Shown here one piece after another: positions 43,043-51,852 of a stretch of DNA of 64,000 bases (within the stretch, counting starts at the first letter, position 1; every line of letters begins with the position of its first letter). The position numbers were made by a program, and so were the translations under genes. This DNA is from Formosa sp. Hel3_A1_48. Lineage in GTDB: Bacteria > Bacteroidota > Bacteroidia > Flavobacteriales > Flavobacteriaceae. The stretch covers positions 679,501 through 743,500 of the forward strand of contig NZ_CP017259.1 in NCBI RefSeq assembly GCF_001735715.1, in the 5' to 3' direction. The notes beneath the pieces were generated by a model that was given only the letters and a program-made list of their open reading frames with translations, had not been told where the DNA came from and searched no databases.

Positions 43043-43801
43043 TTAGTTGTATTGATTTTTTAAGTTCTTGAAAAAAGGTAAATATAATTTCAAATCTGAC
43101 TTGATCATTGCTGAAACACCGTCCCCTGTAATGGTTGCTCCAGCGAGTGCATCAACCTCGTAATCGTCTTTGATAAGATTTTTGGGGTCATTATTGCCTT
43201 TAGCAACTGTAATTCCTTTGAATTCTCCAGATGCAGTAAGTAATTTCTCCCCATTAAAATCATCCATAAAATAGCGTTGCTTAATGTTTGCTCCAAGTCC
43301 AGGAGTTTCCCCCTTGTGGTCAAAATAAGCACCTTGGATAACCATGTTCTCATCCATAGCCACATACCCCCATATTGCGTCCCAAAGGCCTTTCCCTCGG
43401 ATTGGTGCTATGTAATATGTTTGTCCTGCTTTTTGTCCAACAAATAAAGGTAAATCTCTTTTTTGCCCATTTTTTGCTTTTGCTTGTTCTTTTTTTACAT
43501 CGATAAGATAAGCCTCATTGTTTTCTACAGCGTTTCCGCTTGCATCGACAATAAGTTGTTTTGCAATGTATTTAGAAAATTCATCGGCAACTTTATCAGT
43601 TCCAACAAAAACAATATCGGTCGCACCATTTTCATTGACACCCATTGCATAGAGTATGTTTTGCTGCTTTTCCATGCGCTCATTCTCTACAATATTAGGT
43701 TTCAACGACGATGCTGTAAAAGCGAGCAGAGATCCAACAACAACTACCATTCCAATGGCAAAAAGGATCGTATATTTATTACTATCTGTATTATTACTCA
43801 T
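43043..43801 (-). CDS. nqrC: Na+-translocating NADH:quinone reductase subunit C
   Basis: NqrC is a single-pass, mostly periplasmic subunit that carries one covalent FMN. The 252-residue protein has an N-terminal membrane helix (about 11-30), an FMN-binding domain, and the flavinylation motif DALAGATITGDG near residues 217-228. The acceptor threonine is at about 223, fitting the Dxx(S/A)GAT rule for ApbE. The GLWDAIWGYVAMD segment is typical. A matching apbE gene lies downstream on the same strand. Confidence 0.97.
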   Translation of the reverse strand: MSNNTDSNKYTILFAIGMVVVVGSLLAFTASSLKPNIVENERMEKQQNILYAMGVNENGATDIVFVGTDKVADEFSKYIAKQLIVDASGNAVENNEAYLIDVKKEQAKAKNGQKRDLPLFVGQKAGQTYYIAPIRGKGLWDAIWGYVAMDENMVIQGAYFDHKGETPGLGANIKQRYFMDDFNGEKLLTASGEFKGITVAKGNNDPKNLIKDDYEVDALAGATITGDGVSAMIKSDLKLYLPFFKNLKNQYN

Positions 43802-43803
43802 AA

Positions 43804-45009
43804 TTATGCTGTTTTGACTTTAACTCGTTTCAAACGTTTCTTGACATTTCCTTGGACTACATAATGGTCAATTGTAGGCGCAAAAACATTCATTAATAAA
43901 ATGGCTAAAAATACGCCTTCAGGATAAGCTGGATTGAAAACACGGATCATAATCGATATAAAACCGATTAAAAAACCATAAATCCATTTCCCTTTGTTGG
44001 TTTGTGCCGCGGTTACGGGGTCCGTAGCCATGTAAACGGCACCAAAAAGGATACTTCCAATGATAAGATGCTGCCAAAAAGGAACACTCATTAATCCATA
44101 GAATTTGCTAGTTGAAGTTATGATTCCAGCATCAACTACACCATTGAAAATTAGACCCATAACAAGAGCACCAATAATAGTACTTAGAATAATTCGCCAA
44201 CTTCCTACTTTGGTAAAAATTAGAAAAAGAGCACCAAAAATGATTAATAATTTTGAAGTTTCTCCAATAGAACCAGGTATAAGACCAAAAAACATATCAG
44301 CGTAATTGTATACTACATCCTGGCTTTGAGCATAACTCCCTAAAATTGTTTCACCAGAAATAGCGTCGGCAGTGCCAGCACGTTCAACAGCACCATGAAC
44401 CCAAACTTTATCCCCACTCATCCAGGTCGGATAAGCAAAAAATAAGAAAGCACGAATGGTTAGGGCAGGATTCAAAATGTTCATCCCTGTACCACCAAAA
44501 ACTTCCTTTCCTATAACAACGCCAAATGCTACAGCTACAGCCAACATCCACAGTGGGAGATCAACCGGAACGATCAGTGGTACAAGCATACCTGTTACCA
44601 AATAACCCTCTTCAACTTCGTGTCCTTTGATGACAGCAAATATGAATTCTATGAGCAGACCGACGCCGTAAGAAACAACTACCAATGGCAATACTTTCCA
44701 AATCCCAATGACCAAATTGTCCCAAGTCCAAAAGGTTGAGCCTAAAAACCCATGCGCAGCATCTATAGCTCCCAAGGCCAGATAATGTTGATAGCCAGCG
44801 TTGAACATACCAAAGATGAGGCAAGGCACCATGGCCATGATCACCGTATTCATTGTACGCTTCAAATCATCGGCAGCTTTAATATGTGTACCGTTGTGCG
44901 TGGTTTCATTGGGGAGATACAAAAACGTATGAATGGCATTAAAAGCGGGTGCCATTTTTGTCCCTTTATATTTTTCTTTAAGATTGTGTAAGTTTGATTT
45001 TAAACCCAT
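43804..45009 (-). CDS. nqrB: Na+-translocating NADH:quinone reductase subunit B
   Basis: NqrB is the main membrane subunit, about 10 helices, carrying riboflavin and a covalent FMN and forming part of the sodium path. The 401-residue protein has the GGTGMNILNPALTIRAFLFFAYP block and the FMN attachment region DAISGETILG (about residues 215-224) with Thr 221; here the usual SGAT reads SGET. LWMLAVAVAFGVVIGKEVFGG and the MATDPVTA loop are typical. It starts 37 bases after nqrA and is followed by nqrC after 2 bases. Confidence 0.97.
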   Translation of the reverse strand: MGLKSNLHNLKEKYKGTKMAPAFNAIHTFLYLPNETTHNGTHIKAADDLKRTMNTVIMAMVPCLIFGMFNAGYQHYLALGAIDAAHGFLGSTFWTWDNLVIGIWKVLPLVVVSYGVGLLIEFIFAVIKGHEVEEGYLVTGMLVPLIVPVDLPLWMLAVAVAFGVVIGKEVFGGTGMNILNPALTIRAFLFFAYPTWMSGDKVWVHGAVERAGTADAISGETILGSYAQSQDVVYNYADMFFGLIPGSIGETSKLLIIFGALFLIFTKVGSWRIILSTIIGALVMGLIFNGVVDAGIITSTSKFYGLMSVPFWQHLIIGSILFGAVYMATDPVTAAQTNKGKWIYGFLIGFISIMIRVFNPAYPEGVFLAILLMNVFAPTIDHYVVQGNVKKRLKRVKVKTA

Positions 45010-45046
45010 TTAATTTGTGTTTTTCATTTTACTTTGAAATGAATAG

Positions 45047-46402
45047 TTATCCAATTTCTTTAATCATTAAATCTAATCCTTCTCTTATTATCTTTTGGTG
45101 TGGTTGCTTAGATACACAAACAAACTCAGTAAGTGCAAAATCTTCAGGTGCAACTTCATACATTCCTAAGGCCTCCATCTCATCAAGATCTTTGTACATA
45201 CATGCTTTTAGAATTTGCATTGGAAATATGTCCAAAGGAAACACCTCTTCATAAGAACCTGTCAATACAAAAGCTCTATGTTCACCATTAGTGTTAGTGG
45301 TGAGGTCGTATTTTTTATTGGGAGTTAACCATGAAAAAGTCAACGCGCGAGAGGTAGAAACTTTATCAAATACTGGTTTGTTCCATCCAAAAAATTCATA
45401 GTCATCTCCTTCCGGTATTACCGAAATTACATCACTGTAGTAATCTAAATAACCATCGGGTTTAATCTCTTTCCCAGACAATACATTCCCAGAAATAATT
45501 CGTGCGTGTGCATCTTTTGGTATTCCTCGATCATAAATCATAGTTGCTATCTCACTTCCTATTCTAGTTGTCAAATAGCGTGGCTGTTCAATTTGTGAGC
45601 CTACCAAAGCCACTAGGCGTTCGGCGTTAAATTTACCTGTCAATAAAAGCTCACCAATAATAACTAAATCTTGCGGGGTAACGGTCCAAACCGTTTCGCC
45701 CTTGTTTATTGGATCAATTTTATTGATAAGCGTTCCGACATTTCCTGAGGGATGCGGTCCAGAAATTCTATGTATTGCTATGTCCTCTAAATTGGTGAAA
45801 GGTGAGTGTGCATCTTTTGAAACCCCTACGTGTACTTTCCCTTTTGTCAATTTTGACAAGGCAGTTACCGCAACCTGCAATTCAGCTTCCTTACCTTTAA
45901 GCGTAAAATTATAATCTGCAGCTAGTGGTGCTGTTGCGTGAGCGGAAACAAAAATGGCTTTTGGTTCTCGGTTAGGGTCTGCAATTATAGCGTATGGACG
46001 CTGTTTGATAAATGGCCAACAGCCCGAGGCGAGCAAAGTAGCCTTAATTTGTTCGGCTTTAACACTGCTTAACTTTAATTTATCGTGTTCTTGAAAAACC
46101 AATGTTTTGTCAGCTTTGATTTTAACTTCCAAAATACGGCGTTTTTCACCACGTGAAATTTCAATAATCTCACCAGAAACAGGAGAGACGAATTTGATAT
46201 CTTCGTTGGATTTATCAAAAAATAAAGCTTCACCAGCTTTAATCTTTTGTCCCATTTTGACTAATAATTTTGGTGTTACACCGTGGAAGTCTTCAGGTCG
46301 AATCGTGTAGAAGTTGCTTTTGATAGCGCTCGTTTTACTTAGCGCCGCTGCTCCCACTAATTTGATATCGAGACCTTTTTTAATTCGAATGTCGTTTGAC
46401 AT
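45047..46402 (-). CDS. nqrA: Na+-translocating NADH:quinone reductase subunit A
   Basis: NqrA is the peripheral cytoplasmic subunit of NQR, near the quinone site. The 451-residue protein begins IRIKKGLDIKLVGAA, has the PRDFHGVTPK-like block (PEDFHGVTPKLLVKMGQKIKAGE), barrel-sandwich hybrid region, the ISGPHPSGNVGTLI motif (about residues 218-231), and the MYDRGIPKDAHARIISGN segment. It is first in the operon; a -7 box lies 38 bases upstream of the ATG. It lacks the RnfC iron-sulfur motifs, which separates it from Rnf complexes. Confidence 0.97.
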   Translation of the reverse strand: MSNDIRIKKGLDIKLVGAAALSKTSAIKSNFYTIRPEDFHGVTPKLLVKMGQKIKAGEALFFDKSNEDIKFVSPVSGEIIEISRGEKRRILEVKIKADKTLVFQEHDKLKLSSVKAEQIKATLLASGCWPFIKQRPYAIIADPNREPKAIFVSAHATAPLAADYNFTLKGKEAELQVAVTALSKLTKGKVHVGVSKDAHSPFTNLEDIAIHRISGPHPSGNVGTLINKIDPINKGETVWTVTPQDLVIIGELLLTGKFNAERLVALVGSQIEQPRYLTTRIGSEIATMIYDRGIPKDAHARIISGNVLSGKEIKPDGYLDYYSDVISVIPEGDDYEFFGWNKPVFDKVSTSRALTFSWLTPNKKYDLTTNTNGEHRAFVLTGSYEEVFPLDIFPMQILKACMYKDLDEMEALGMYEVAPEDFALTEFVCVSKQPHQKIIREGLDLMIKEIG

Positions 46403-46439
46403 ATGTTTTTGGTATTGAAATTTGTATCTAAAAATCGAG

Positions 46440-46447
46440 CAAATTTA
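46440..46447 (-). promoter_or_regulatory. -7 box (TAAATTTG) before the nqr operon
   Basis: Minus-strand TAAATTTG matches TAnnTTTG, 37 bases before the nqrA ATG, in the region divergent from the plug-protein gene. Confidence 0.5.
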
Positions 46448-46554
46448 CAAATTAAAACTGCATTTGTCACAACAATTAAATGGATTTTTTTGTTAAAATT
46501 AGTATTTTATATAAGCGGCAATTTTTACTTATATTTACTATCAAAATTTTGTTT

Positions 46555-47808
46555 ATGCTCAAATCACATCAAACACTTTTACTTTGTAGTTTTTTGATAA
46601 ATTTATCGACTTTGTCTTTTGGGCAAATCAAAGAAGTAGATCCGCCACAAGACATTAAAACCATAACATTTGGCGGACAAAAAGATTATGCGATGCTTCC
46701 AATCATAAATCTAAATGAACGCATCTTTTTGGAGTTTGATGTACTCAACAATTTGGAGGAAGATTTTTATTATGTCATTGAACACTTCGATTACGATTGG
46801 ACACCATCACCTTTGATGAAGGCTGAATACCTCAGCGGAATGGACAATCTCAGAATAATTGATTACGAAAATTCTTTTAATACCTATCAAATTTATTCGC
46901 ATTACAGACTACAAATTCCAAACCCACAAACGCGTCTAAAAGTTTCAGGCAATTACCTAATAAAAATTTTTGACGAAAATGATACTTTAGTTTTTAATCG
47001 AAAATTTATGGTTAAAGAAGAACAAGTTGGTGTTGGGGTTCAAGTCAAAAGATCCAGAAATGTAGCGATGATAAATGAAGCTCAATCAATAGATTTTAGC
47101 ATAAAAGCAAATACAATAAACTTAAATAACCCTGCGCAAACCGTTAAGACTGTTGTTGTGCAAAACAATAATCTAAAAACTGCTATTTACGACTTAAAAC
47201 CCCAATACGTACTAGGTAACGAATTGGTCTACAGGTATAACGAGGCCTCTTTATTTTGGGGTGGCAATGAGTATCTTTTTTTTGAAAACAAAGAGGTTCG
47301 AAGTGCTAACTTAGGGGTGCAATATATTGATTTGCAAGATCTGTACCACAGTTATCTCTACACAGATATTGACAGAAGCAGACGAAAATACACCTTCAAT
47401 CCGGACATCAATGGAGGATTTAAAATCACTGTATTAGATCGTGACGACCCAAGTATTGAAGCCGATTACACTTATGTACATTTCTCTTTGTTAACTAACG
47501 AATTCACCAATGAGTCAGTGTATGTTTATGGAGGCTTCAACAACTTCAGCATTAGCGATGAAAACAAAATGGTTTACAATACCAAAAAAAATGTTTACGA
47601 ACTGTCCATGCTCATGAAACAAGGCTTTTACAATTACAAATATGTTGTTGTAGACCAAAACGACACTCTTAGCGAGGGGAGGATTAGTGGCAATTTTGAT
47701 GAAACAGAAAACAATTATAAAGTGATCGTTTATTACAGAGATTTAGGCGCACGCTACGACAAAATTATAGGGCTAGGCGAAGCCAACTCTGTTCAAATCA
47801 CAAATTAA
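46555..47808 (+). CDS. DUF5103 protein, type IX secretion plug type
   Basis: A 417-residue exported protein with signal peptide (MLKSHQTLLLCSFLINLSTLSFGQ) and the DUF5103 architecture: an Ig-like N-terminal domain (KTITFGGQKDYAMLPIINLNE onward) and a C-terminal carbohydrate-binding-like domain (TNESVYVYGGFNNFSISDENK). Members of this family include the 'plug' that seals the SprA pore of the T9SS in Flavobacterium johnsoniae. So a periplasmic/outer-membrane role in T9SS gating is likely but not proved. ATG 46555 is preferred over 46480, since it starts the signal peptide. It lies 14 bases before apaG. Confidence 0.82.
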   Translation: MLKSHQTLLLCSFLINLSTLSFGQIKEVDPPQDIKTITFGGQKDYAMLPIINLNERIFLEFDVLNNLEEDFYYVIEHFDYDWTPSPLMKAEYLSGMDNLRIIDYENSFNTYQIYSHYRLQIPNPQTRLKVSGNYLIKIFDENDTLVFNRKFMVKEEQVGVGVQVKRSRNVAMINEAQSIDFSIKANTINLNNPAQTVKTVVVQNNNLKTAIYDLKPQYVLGNELVYRYNEASLFWGGNEYLFFENKEVRSANLGVQYIDLQDLYHSYLYTDIDRSRRKYTFNPDINGGFKITVLDRDDPSIEADYTYVHFSLLTNEFTNESVYVYGGFNNFSISDENKMVYNTKKNVYELSMLMKQGFYNYKYVVVDQNDTLSEGRISGNFDETENNYKVIVYYRDLGARYDKIIGLGEANSVQITN

Positions 47809-47822
47809 AAACAACCCCTGAT

Positions 47823-48209
47823 ATGGTACAACAAATCTCCAATGGTATAAAAATTTCGGTTCGAACACAATTTGAAGGCACTTTTTACAAAGAAGAGATT
47901 ATTCATTTTGCTTTTAGCTACGAAGTGAGCATTAGTAATGAACGTCAAAGCCCAGTACAATTGCTATCACGTGTTTGGTACATAAACGATGCCCTAAATT
48001 TCAGAGAAAGTATTGAAGGAGATGGAGTGGTTGGAGAACAACCAATCATTCAACCCAGCGAATCTTACAACTACAGTTCGGGTTGTACTCTAAAATCGCC
48101 TTTTGGGTCAATGAAAGGACTGTATTCTATGATCGACCTCATGGATCAAAAAAAATTCAAAGCAAAGATTCCAACCTTTAAACTTTGTACGGAATTCGCG
48201 CAAAATTAA
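47823..48209 (+). CDS. apaG: ApaG-domain protein
   Basis: A 128-residue ApaG/DUF525 protein with a fibronectin III-like beta sandwich. Seen: ISVRTQFEGTF start, SRVWYINDALNFRESIEGDGVVGEQPIIQPSESYNYSSGC core with the GDGVVGEQP motif, and a closing GSMKGLYSMID. ApaG has been linked to Co2+ resistance and Mg2+ efflux in Salmonella, but the molecular role is still unclear and the gene's symbol names the family only. It probably forms an operon with the plug-type gene before it. Confidence 0.94.
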   Translation: MVQQISNGIKISVRTQFEGTFYKEEIIHFAFSYEVSISNERQSPVQLLSRVWYINDALNFRESIEGDGVVGEQPIIQPSESYNYSSGCTLKSPFGSMKGLYSMIDLMDQKKFKAKIPTFKLCTEFAQN

Positions 48210-48282
48210 TTAATAATTGTACGTAAAATTCAACCATTAATTGTAATTTTAATGTCTAATTTTTTTACAAAAACACAATACC

Positions 48283-49908
48283 ATGGGAAAAGGATTTTTT
48301 AAGGTACCTGTTGCCAAAAACGAAGCTGTTTTATCATATGCACCCGGCTCCACAGAACGCAAAAACGTTTTGAGCGCATATAAGACAATGTACCAATCAA
48401 AGATTGAAGTACCGCTATATATTAATGGCAAACACATAAAGACAGGGGCAACGCAAACGATGAGTCCGCCGCACGACCACCAGCATATTGTTGGCTCATA
48501 CCACACGGCAAATCAAACTCATGTCGAGCAAGCCATTGCTACAGCTTTAGAAGCACGGAAAACATGGGCTAATTTGCCTTGGGAGCACCGCGCTGGAATT
48601 TTTCTTCGCGCTGCTGAACTCATTGCTGGACCGTACAGAGCAAAGATCAATGCTGCGACTATGATGGCGCAATCCAAAACAGCACACCAAGCTGAAATTG
48701 ATGCTGCTTGTGAATTTATAGATTTTTTAAGGTTCAATGTGCAGTTTATGACAGAAATTTATGCAGATCAACCCCAAAGTACAAACGATGCTTGGAACCG
48801 TATAGAATACCGCCCTTTGGAAGGGTTCACATATGCTGTAACACCATTTAACTTTACTGCCATAGCCGGAAACCTTCCAGCTTGCATGGCACTCATGGGC
48901 AATGTAGTGGTTTGGAAACCTAGCGATAGTCAAGTCTATTCAGCCAAGGTTATCATGGATGTTTTCAATGAAGCTGGTGTGCCTCCAGGAGTCATCAATG
49001 TTGTTTTTGGCGACCCTGTGATGATTACAAATACAGTTTTGTCCAGTCCAGATTTTTCAGGCTTACACTTTACGGGATCTACATTTGTATTTAAAGAGCT
49101 GTGGAAACAAATTGGAACCAATATTCACAATTACAAAACTTACCCAAGAATTGTAGGTGAGACTGGGGGTAAAGATTTTATTATCGCCCACCAATCCGCC
49201 AATCCAAAACAAGTTGCAACAGGAATTGTTAGAGGAGCATTTGAATTTCAAGGTCAGAAATGCAGTGCAGCATCTCGGGCATACATTCCTGAAAGTATTT
49301 GGGCTAAAGTAAAATCTCATCTTTTAGAAGACATCGCTTCAATTCAAATGGGTAGTCCAGAAGATTTATCCAACTTTGTTACGGCAGTTATTCATGAGGG
49401 CTCTTTTGATAAAATCGCCAGTTATATTGATGCCGCAAAAGAGAGTTCCGAGGCAGACATAATTGCCGGTGGTGGATACGATAAAAGCAAAGGATATTTT
49501 ATTGAACCAACAGTCATTTTGACAACCAACCCAGATTATGAAACGATGAGTTTGGAACTATTCGGCCCAGTTATTACAATTTATATTTATAAAGACGAAA
49601 ACTATAGTCAAACGCTAAAACTTATTGATAACACAAGCGAATACGCCCTAACTGGTGCTATTTTTTCAACTGATCGCTATGCTGCAAACCATGCTACCGA
49701 AGCTTTAGTAAATGCTGCAGGAAATTTTTATATCAATGATAAACCTACCGGTGCTGTAGTTGGTCAGCAACCTTTTGGTGGTGCCAGAGCGTCTGGAACC
49801 AATGACAAAGCGGGCTCTGCGCAAAACCTATTGCGCTGGGTTTCTCCACGGATGATAAAAGAAACTTTTGTCTCCCCAAAAGATTACAGATATCCTTTTT
49901 TGGACTAA
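48283..49908 (+). CDS. pruA: L-glutamate gamma-semialdehyde dehydrogenase (P5C dehydrogenase)
   Basis: PruA oxidises glutamate semialdehyde, in equilibrium with pyrroline-5-carboxylate, to glutamate with NAD+, completing proline breakdown. The 541-residue protein is the stand-alone eukaryote-like class without the proline dehydrogenase domain. Seen: VTPFNFTAIAGNLPA with the oxyanion Asn, the base region VGETGGKDFI, the nucleophile in GQKCSAASRAYIP, and the PFGGARASGTNDKAG ending. Spacing to apaG is 73 bases. A terminator follows at 49926. A proline dehydrogenase gene is not in the window. Confidence 0.97.
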   Translation: MGKGFFKVPVAKNEAVLSYAPGSTERKNVLSAYKTMYQSKIEVPLYINGKHIKTGATQTMSPPHDHQHIVGSYHTANQTHVEQAIATALEARKTWANLPWEHRAGIFLRAAELIAGPYRAKINAATMMAQSKTAHQAEIDAACEFIDFLRFNVQFMTEIYADQPQSTNDAWNRIEYRPLEGFTYAVTPFNFTAIAGNLPACMALMGNVVVWKPSDSQVYSAKVIMDVFNEAGVPPGVINVVFGDPVMITNTVLSSPDFSGLHFTGSTFVFKELWKQIGTNIHNYKTYPRIVGETGGKDFIIAHQSANPKQVATGIVRGAFEFQGQKCSAASRAYIPESIWAKVKSHLLEDIASIQMGSPEDLSNFVTAVIHEGSFDKIASYIDAAKESSEADIIAGGGYDKSKGYFIEPTVILTTNPDYETMSLELFGPVITIYIYKDENYSQTLKLIDNTSEYALTGAIFSTDRYAANHATEALVNAAGNFYINDKPTGAVVGQQPFGGARASGTNDKAGSAQNLLRWVSPRMIKETFVSPKDYRYPFLD

Positions 49909-49925
49909 AAAACTTTACTACAAAA

Positions 49926-49953
49926 AAAACCACTCTTTTCAGAGTGGTTTTTT
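49926..49953 (+). terminator. intrinsic terminator after pruA
   Basis: Stem AAAACCACTCT/AGAGTGGTTTT with loop TTTC and a T tract. A-run on the other side would let it also act on the reverse gene ending at 49977. Confidence 0.85.
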
Positions 49954-49976
49954 ATTACTAATATTAATAAGTATCT

Positions 49977-51281
49977 CTATAGCTCTTCGAATGTTTGGGT
50001 ATCACCAAAGTCAGCTCCTCTGACGTTGATAGCTGCATTGCTACTGCCATTAATCACAACGGCTACAACAGACATTTTATCAGTACTTGAGACATTTGAA
50101 GGAACTGCAACATTAAAATTCACTTGATAAACATTATCTGCAGAATACTCTGATGATGGGATTTGATCGCCTAACAAGCTAGTTAGCGAAGCTCTCAAAA
50201 CATGATTGTGTTCAAAGTTGGCGATAACATTTCCACCGCCATAATAGCTGGTATAATTTGTTTGATTAAATTCTAAACCATCTTCCAAAACATAAACAAC
50301 AAGTTTTGCGTTAGAAGCTGAAAATTGCCCTCCAAATTTAACGCTTACATCTATGTTCATTGTGTTAGCATTCAAAGTGGGATTAAGCGCTAAGCCAACA
50401 TCCGACTGACTAGTAGTTAAATTTAAAACCTGTGAAATATAATTTGGCTCAGGAGAATTCCACTCTGTTGTACGGTTTAGCATGCCTGTGGGATAACCTC
50501 CAAGCCCAATTAAATTCTCTAAAGTACCAGCCGAAAAATTGTAAGGGTCATAGGAAGAATTTCCAGGGTCTGTACTTCCTCTGTGGATAGCTACCACTAC
50601 TGCATTTGAGGTTTGTTCTTTTACCAAATCAATGGCATACGAAATACGAGGACAATATCCACACCACGTTCCTGTGTAATCCTCAATTAAAACATTTTGT
50701 TCAAATTTTGTTGGTGCTGGTAAAACAGTAATTTCATATTCAGGAGATGTAAAACTATCATAAGTGGCAGTAAAACTGAATACCCCTTCAGCTGTAGTTG
50801 TGTATTGATTTCCTGATAAATCGCTACTTCCGATCATAGAAATTGTAGCTTGGTTCGTTAGATTTTCGCCATTGTTTCCAGTTACCTGAAACTCAACTAT
50901 ATCTCCAAGAAAATAGGAATTAGAGTTTGAACTTAAAGTGATACTCGAAAGCGGTACTGACACATTTATTGTTATTGTATTGCTAATTATGTTTTCATAA
51001 GAAGCAGTAATGCTAAAAAGTCCTTCTTCTTGAAATGTATGAGAATTTCCTGAGATAGGGTTACCATCAACAGAAAATGTAACATCATTTGTAATATCAA
51101 CACCTGAGTTAGATACTGCGGAAAAAGTGGTTGTATCTGCTATCTCTATTTGAGATAAATCTGCACTTATAAAAATAGAGGCAATATTTGTTACATTGCT
51201 TGATGAGCCAGTTGATTCATCACCACCACAAGAAGCTAAAGCAAATAGAGTAAAGAAAGAAAAAAACAAATAATTTTTCAT
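49977..51281 (-). CDS. Omp28-related lipoprotein with Ig-like repeats
   Basis: A 434-residue lipoprotein: signal with lipobox LFALASC (Cys about 19), then two Ig-like repeats of about 80 residues each (starting near SIFISADL and SSITLSSN, both ending in ITV/EITV strands). A thioredoxin-like Omp28 domain starts at about 190, with the EDYTGTWCGYCPR CxxC motif. Omp28 proteins are outer-membrane proteins of Porphyromonas and flavobacteria; the CGYC pair suggests disulfide chemistry at the surface or a structural remnant. It is divergent from the TlpA-like gene, another thioredoxin-fold protein. Confidence 0.9.
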   Translation of the reverse strand: MKNYLFFSFFTLFALASCGGDESTGSSSNVTNIASIFISADLSQIEIADTTTFSAVSNSGVDITNDVTFSVDGNPISGNSHTFQEEGLFSITASYENIISNTITINVSVPLSSITLSSNSNSYFLGDIVEFQVTGNNGENLTNQATISMIGSSDLSGNQYTTTAEGVFSFTATYDSFTSPEYEITVLPAPTKFEQNVLIEDYTGTWCGYCPRISYAIDLVKEQTSNAVVVAIHRGSTDPGNSSYDPYNFSAGTLENLIGLGGYPTGMLNRTTEWNSPEPNYISQVLNLTTSQSDVGLALNPTLNANTMNIDVSVKFGGQFSASNAKLVVYVLEDGLEFNQTNYTSYYGGGNVIANFEHNHVLRASLTSLLGDQIPSSEYSADNVYQVNFNVAVPSNVSSTDKMSVVAVVINGSSNAAINVRGADFGDTQTFEEL

Positions 51282-51304
51282 TTGATATAATTTTAAACTG
51301 GAAG

Positions 51305-51312
51305 CAAAAATA
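51305..51312 (-). promoter_or_regulatory. -7 box (TATTTTTG) before the Omp28-like gene
   Basis: Minus-strand TATTTTTG matches TAnnTTTG, 23 bases before the Omp28-like ATG. Confidence 0.45.
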
Positions 51313-51360
51313 GTATATTAGTGACTAAATTTTTTAAAAAAACTAAATATTTTCTAAATT

Positions 51361-51837
51361 ATGCTTAACAAACTTATAATTTTTCTAGTTACAATTGGCT
51401 TTTTTTCAGGCGCTCAAGAACTTCCATCTGCAAGCCTAAGAGATTTAGATGGGTCTGTAGTTAAACTAAATAAAATTAGCGAAAAGAATATAACCGTTCT
51501 TAGTTTTTGGGCAACATGGTGTGTTCCATGCATCAACGAACTTGATGCTATTGCTGAAGTATACGACGAATGGAAGGACGAAACCGGAGTCAACTTGATA
51601 GCAATTGCAACGGATGACACAAGAACAAAAAAACGAATTCGCCCTCTAGTAAATGGAAAAGGTTGGGAATATTTAGTACTTTATGATGATAATCAAAACT
51701 TAAAACGTGCGCTCAACATTACAACACTACCCCACACTTTGGTCCTAAAAAACAATAAAATCATTCATCGTCGAACAGGGTATACCCCGGGGATTGAAGA
51801 TGAACTTTTTGAAATTATTAAAGAAAATTCCAATTAA
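51361..51837 (+). CDS. TlpA-like thiol-disulfide oxidoreductase
   Basis: A 158-residue periplasmic thioredoxin-fold protein: signal peptide (MLNKLIIFLVTIGFFSGAQ), a short LRDLDGSVVKLNKI beta start, then the active site FWATWCVPCINELD (CVPC, about residues 58-61) and a cis-Pro region (NITTLPHTLVLKN). It is likely to reduce or isomerise disulfides in the envelope, or serve cytochrome c maturation-type functions; its partner is unknown. It lies 15 bases before the DUF6029 gene, with which it is regularly paired in Flavobacteriaceae. Confidence 0.92.
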   Translation: MLNKLIIFLVTIGFFSGAQELPSASLRDLDGSVVKLNKISEKNITVLSFWATWCVPCINELDAIAEVYDEWKDETGVNLIAIATDDTRTKKRIRPLVNGKGWEYLVLYDDNQNLKRALNITTLPHTLVLKNNKIIHRRTGYTPGIEDELFEIIKENSN

Positions 51838-51852
51838 CTTAAATTATTCCTT

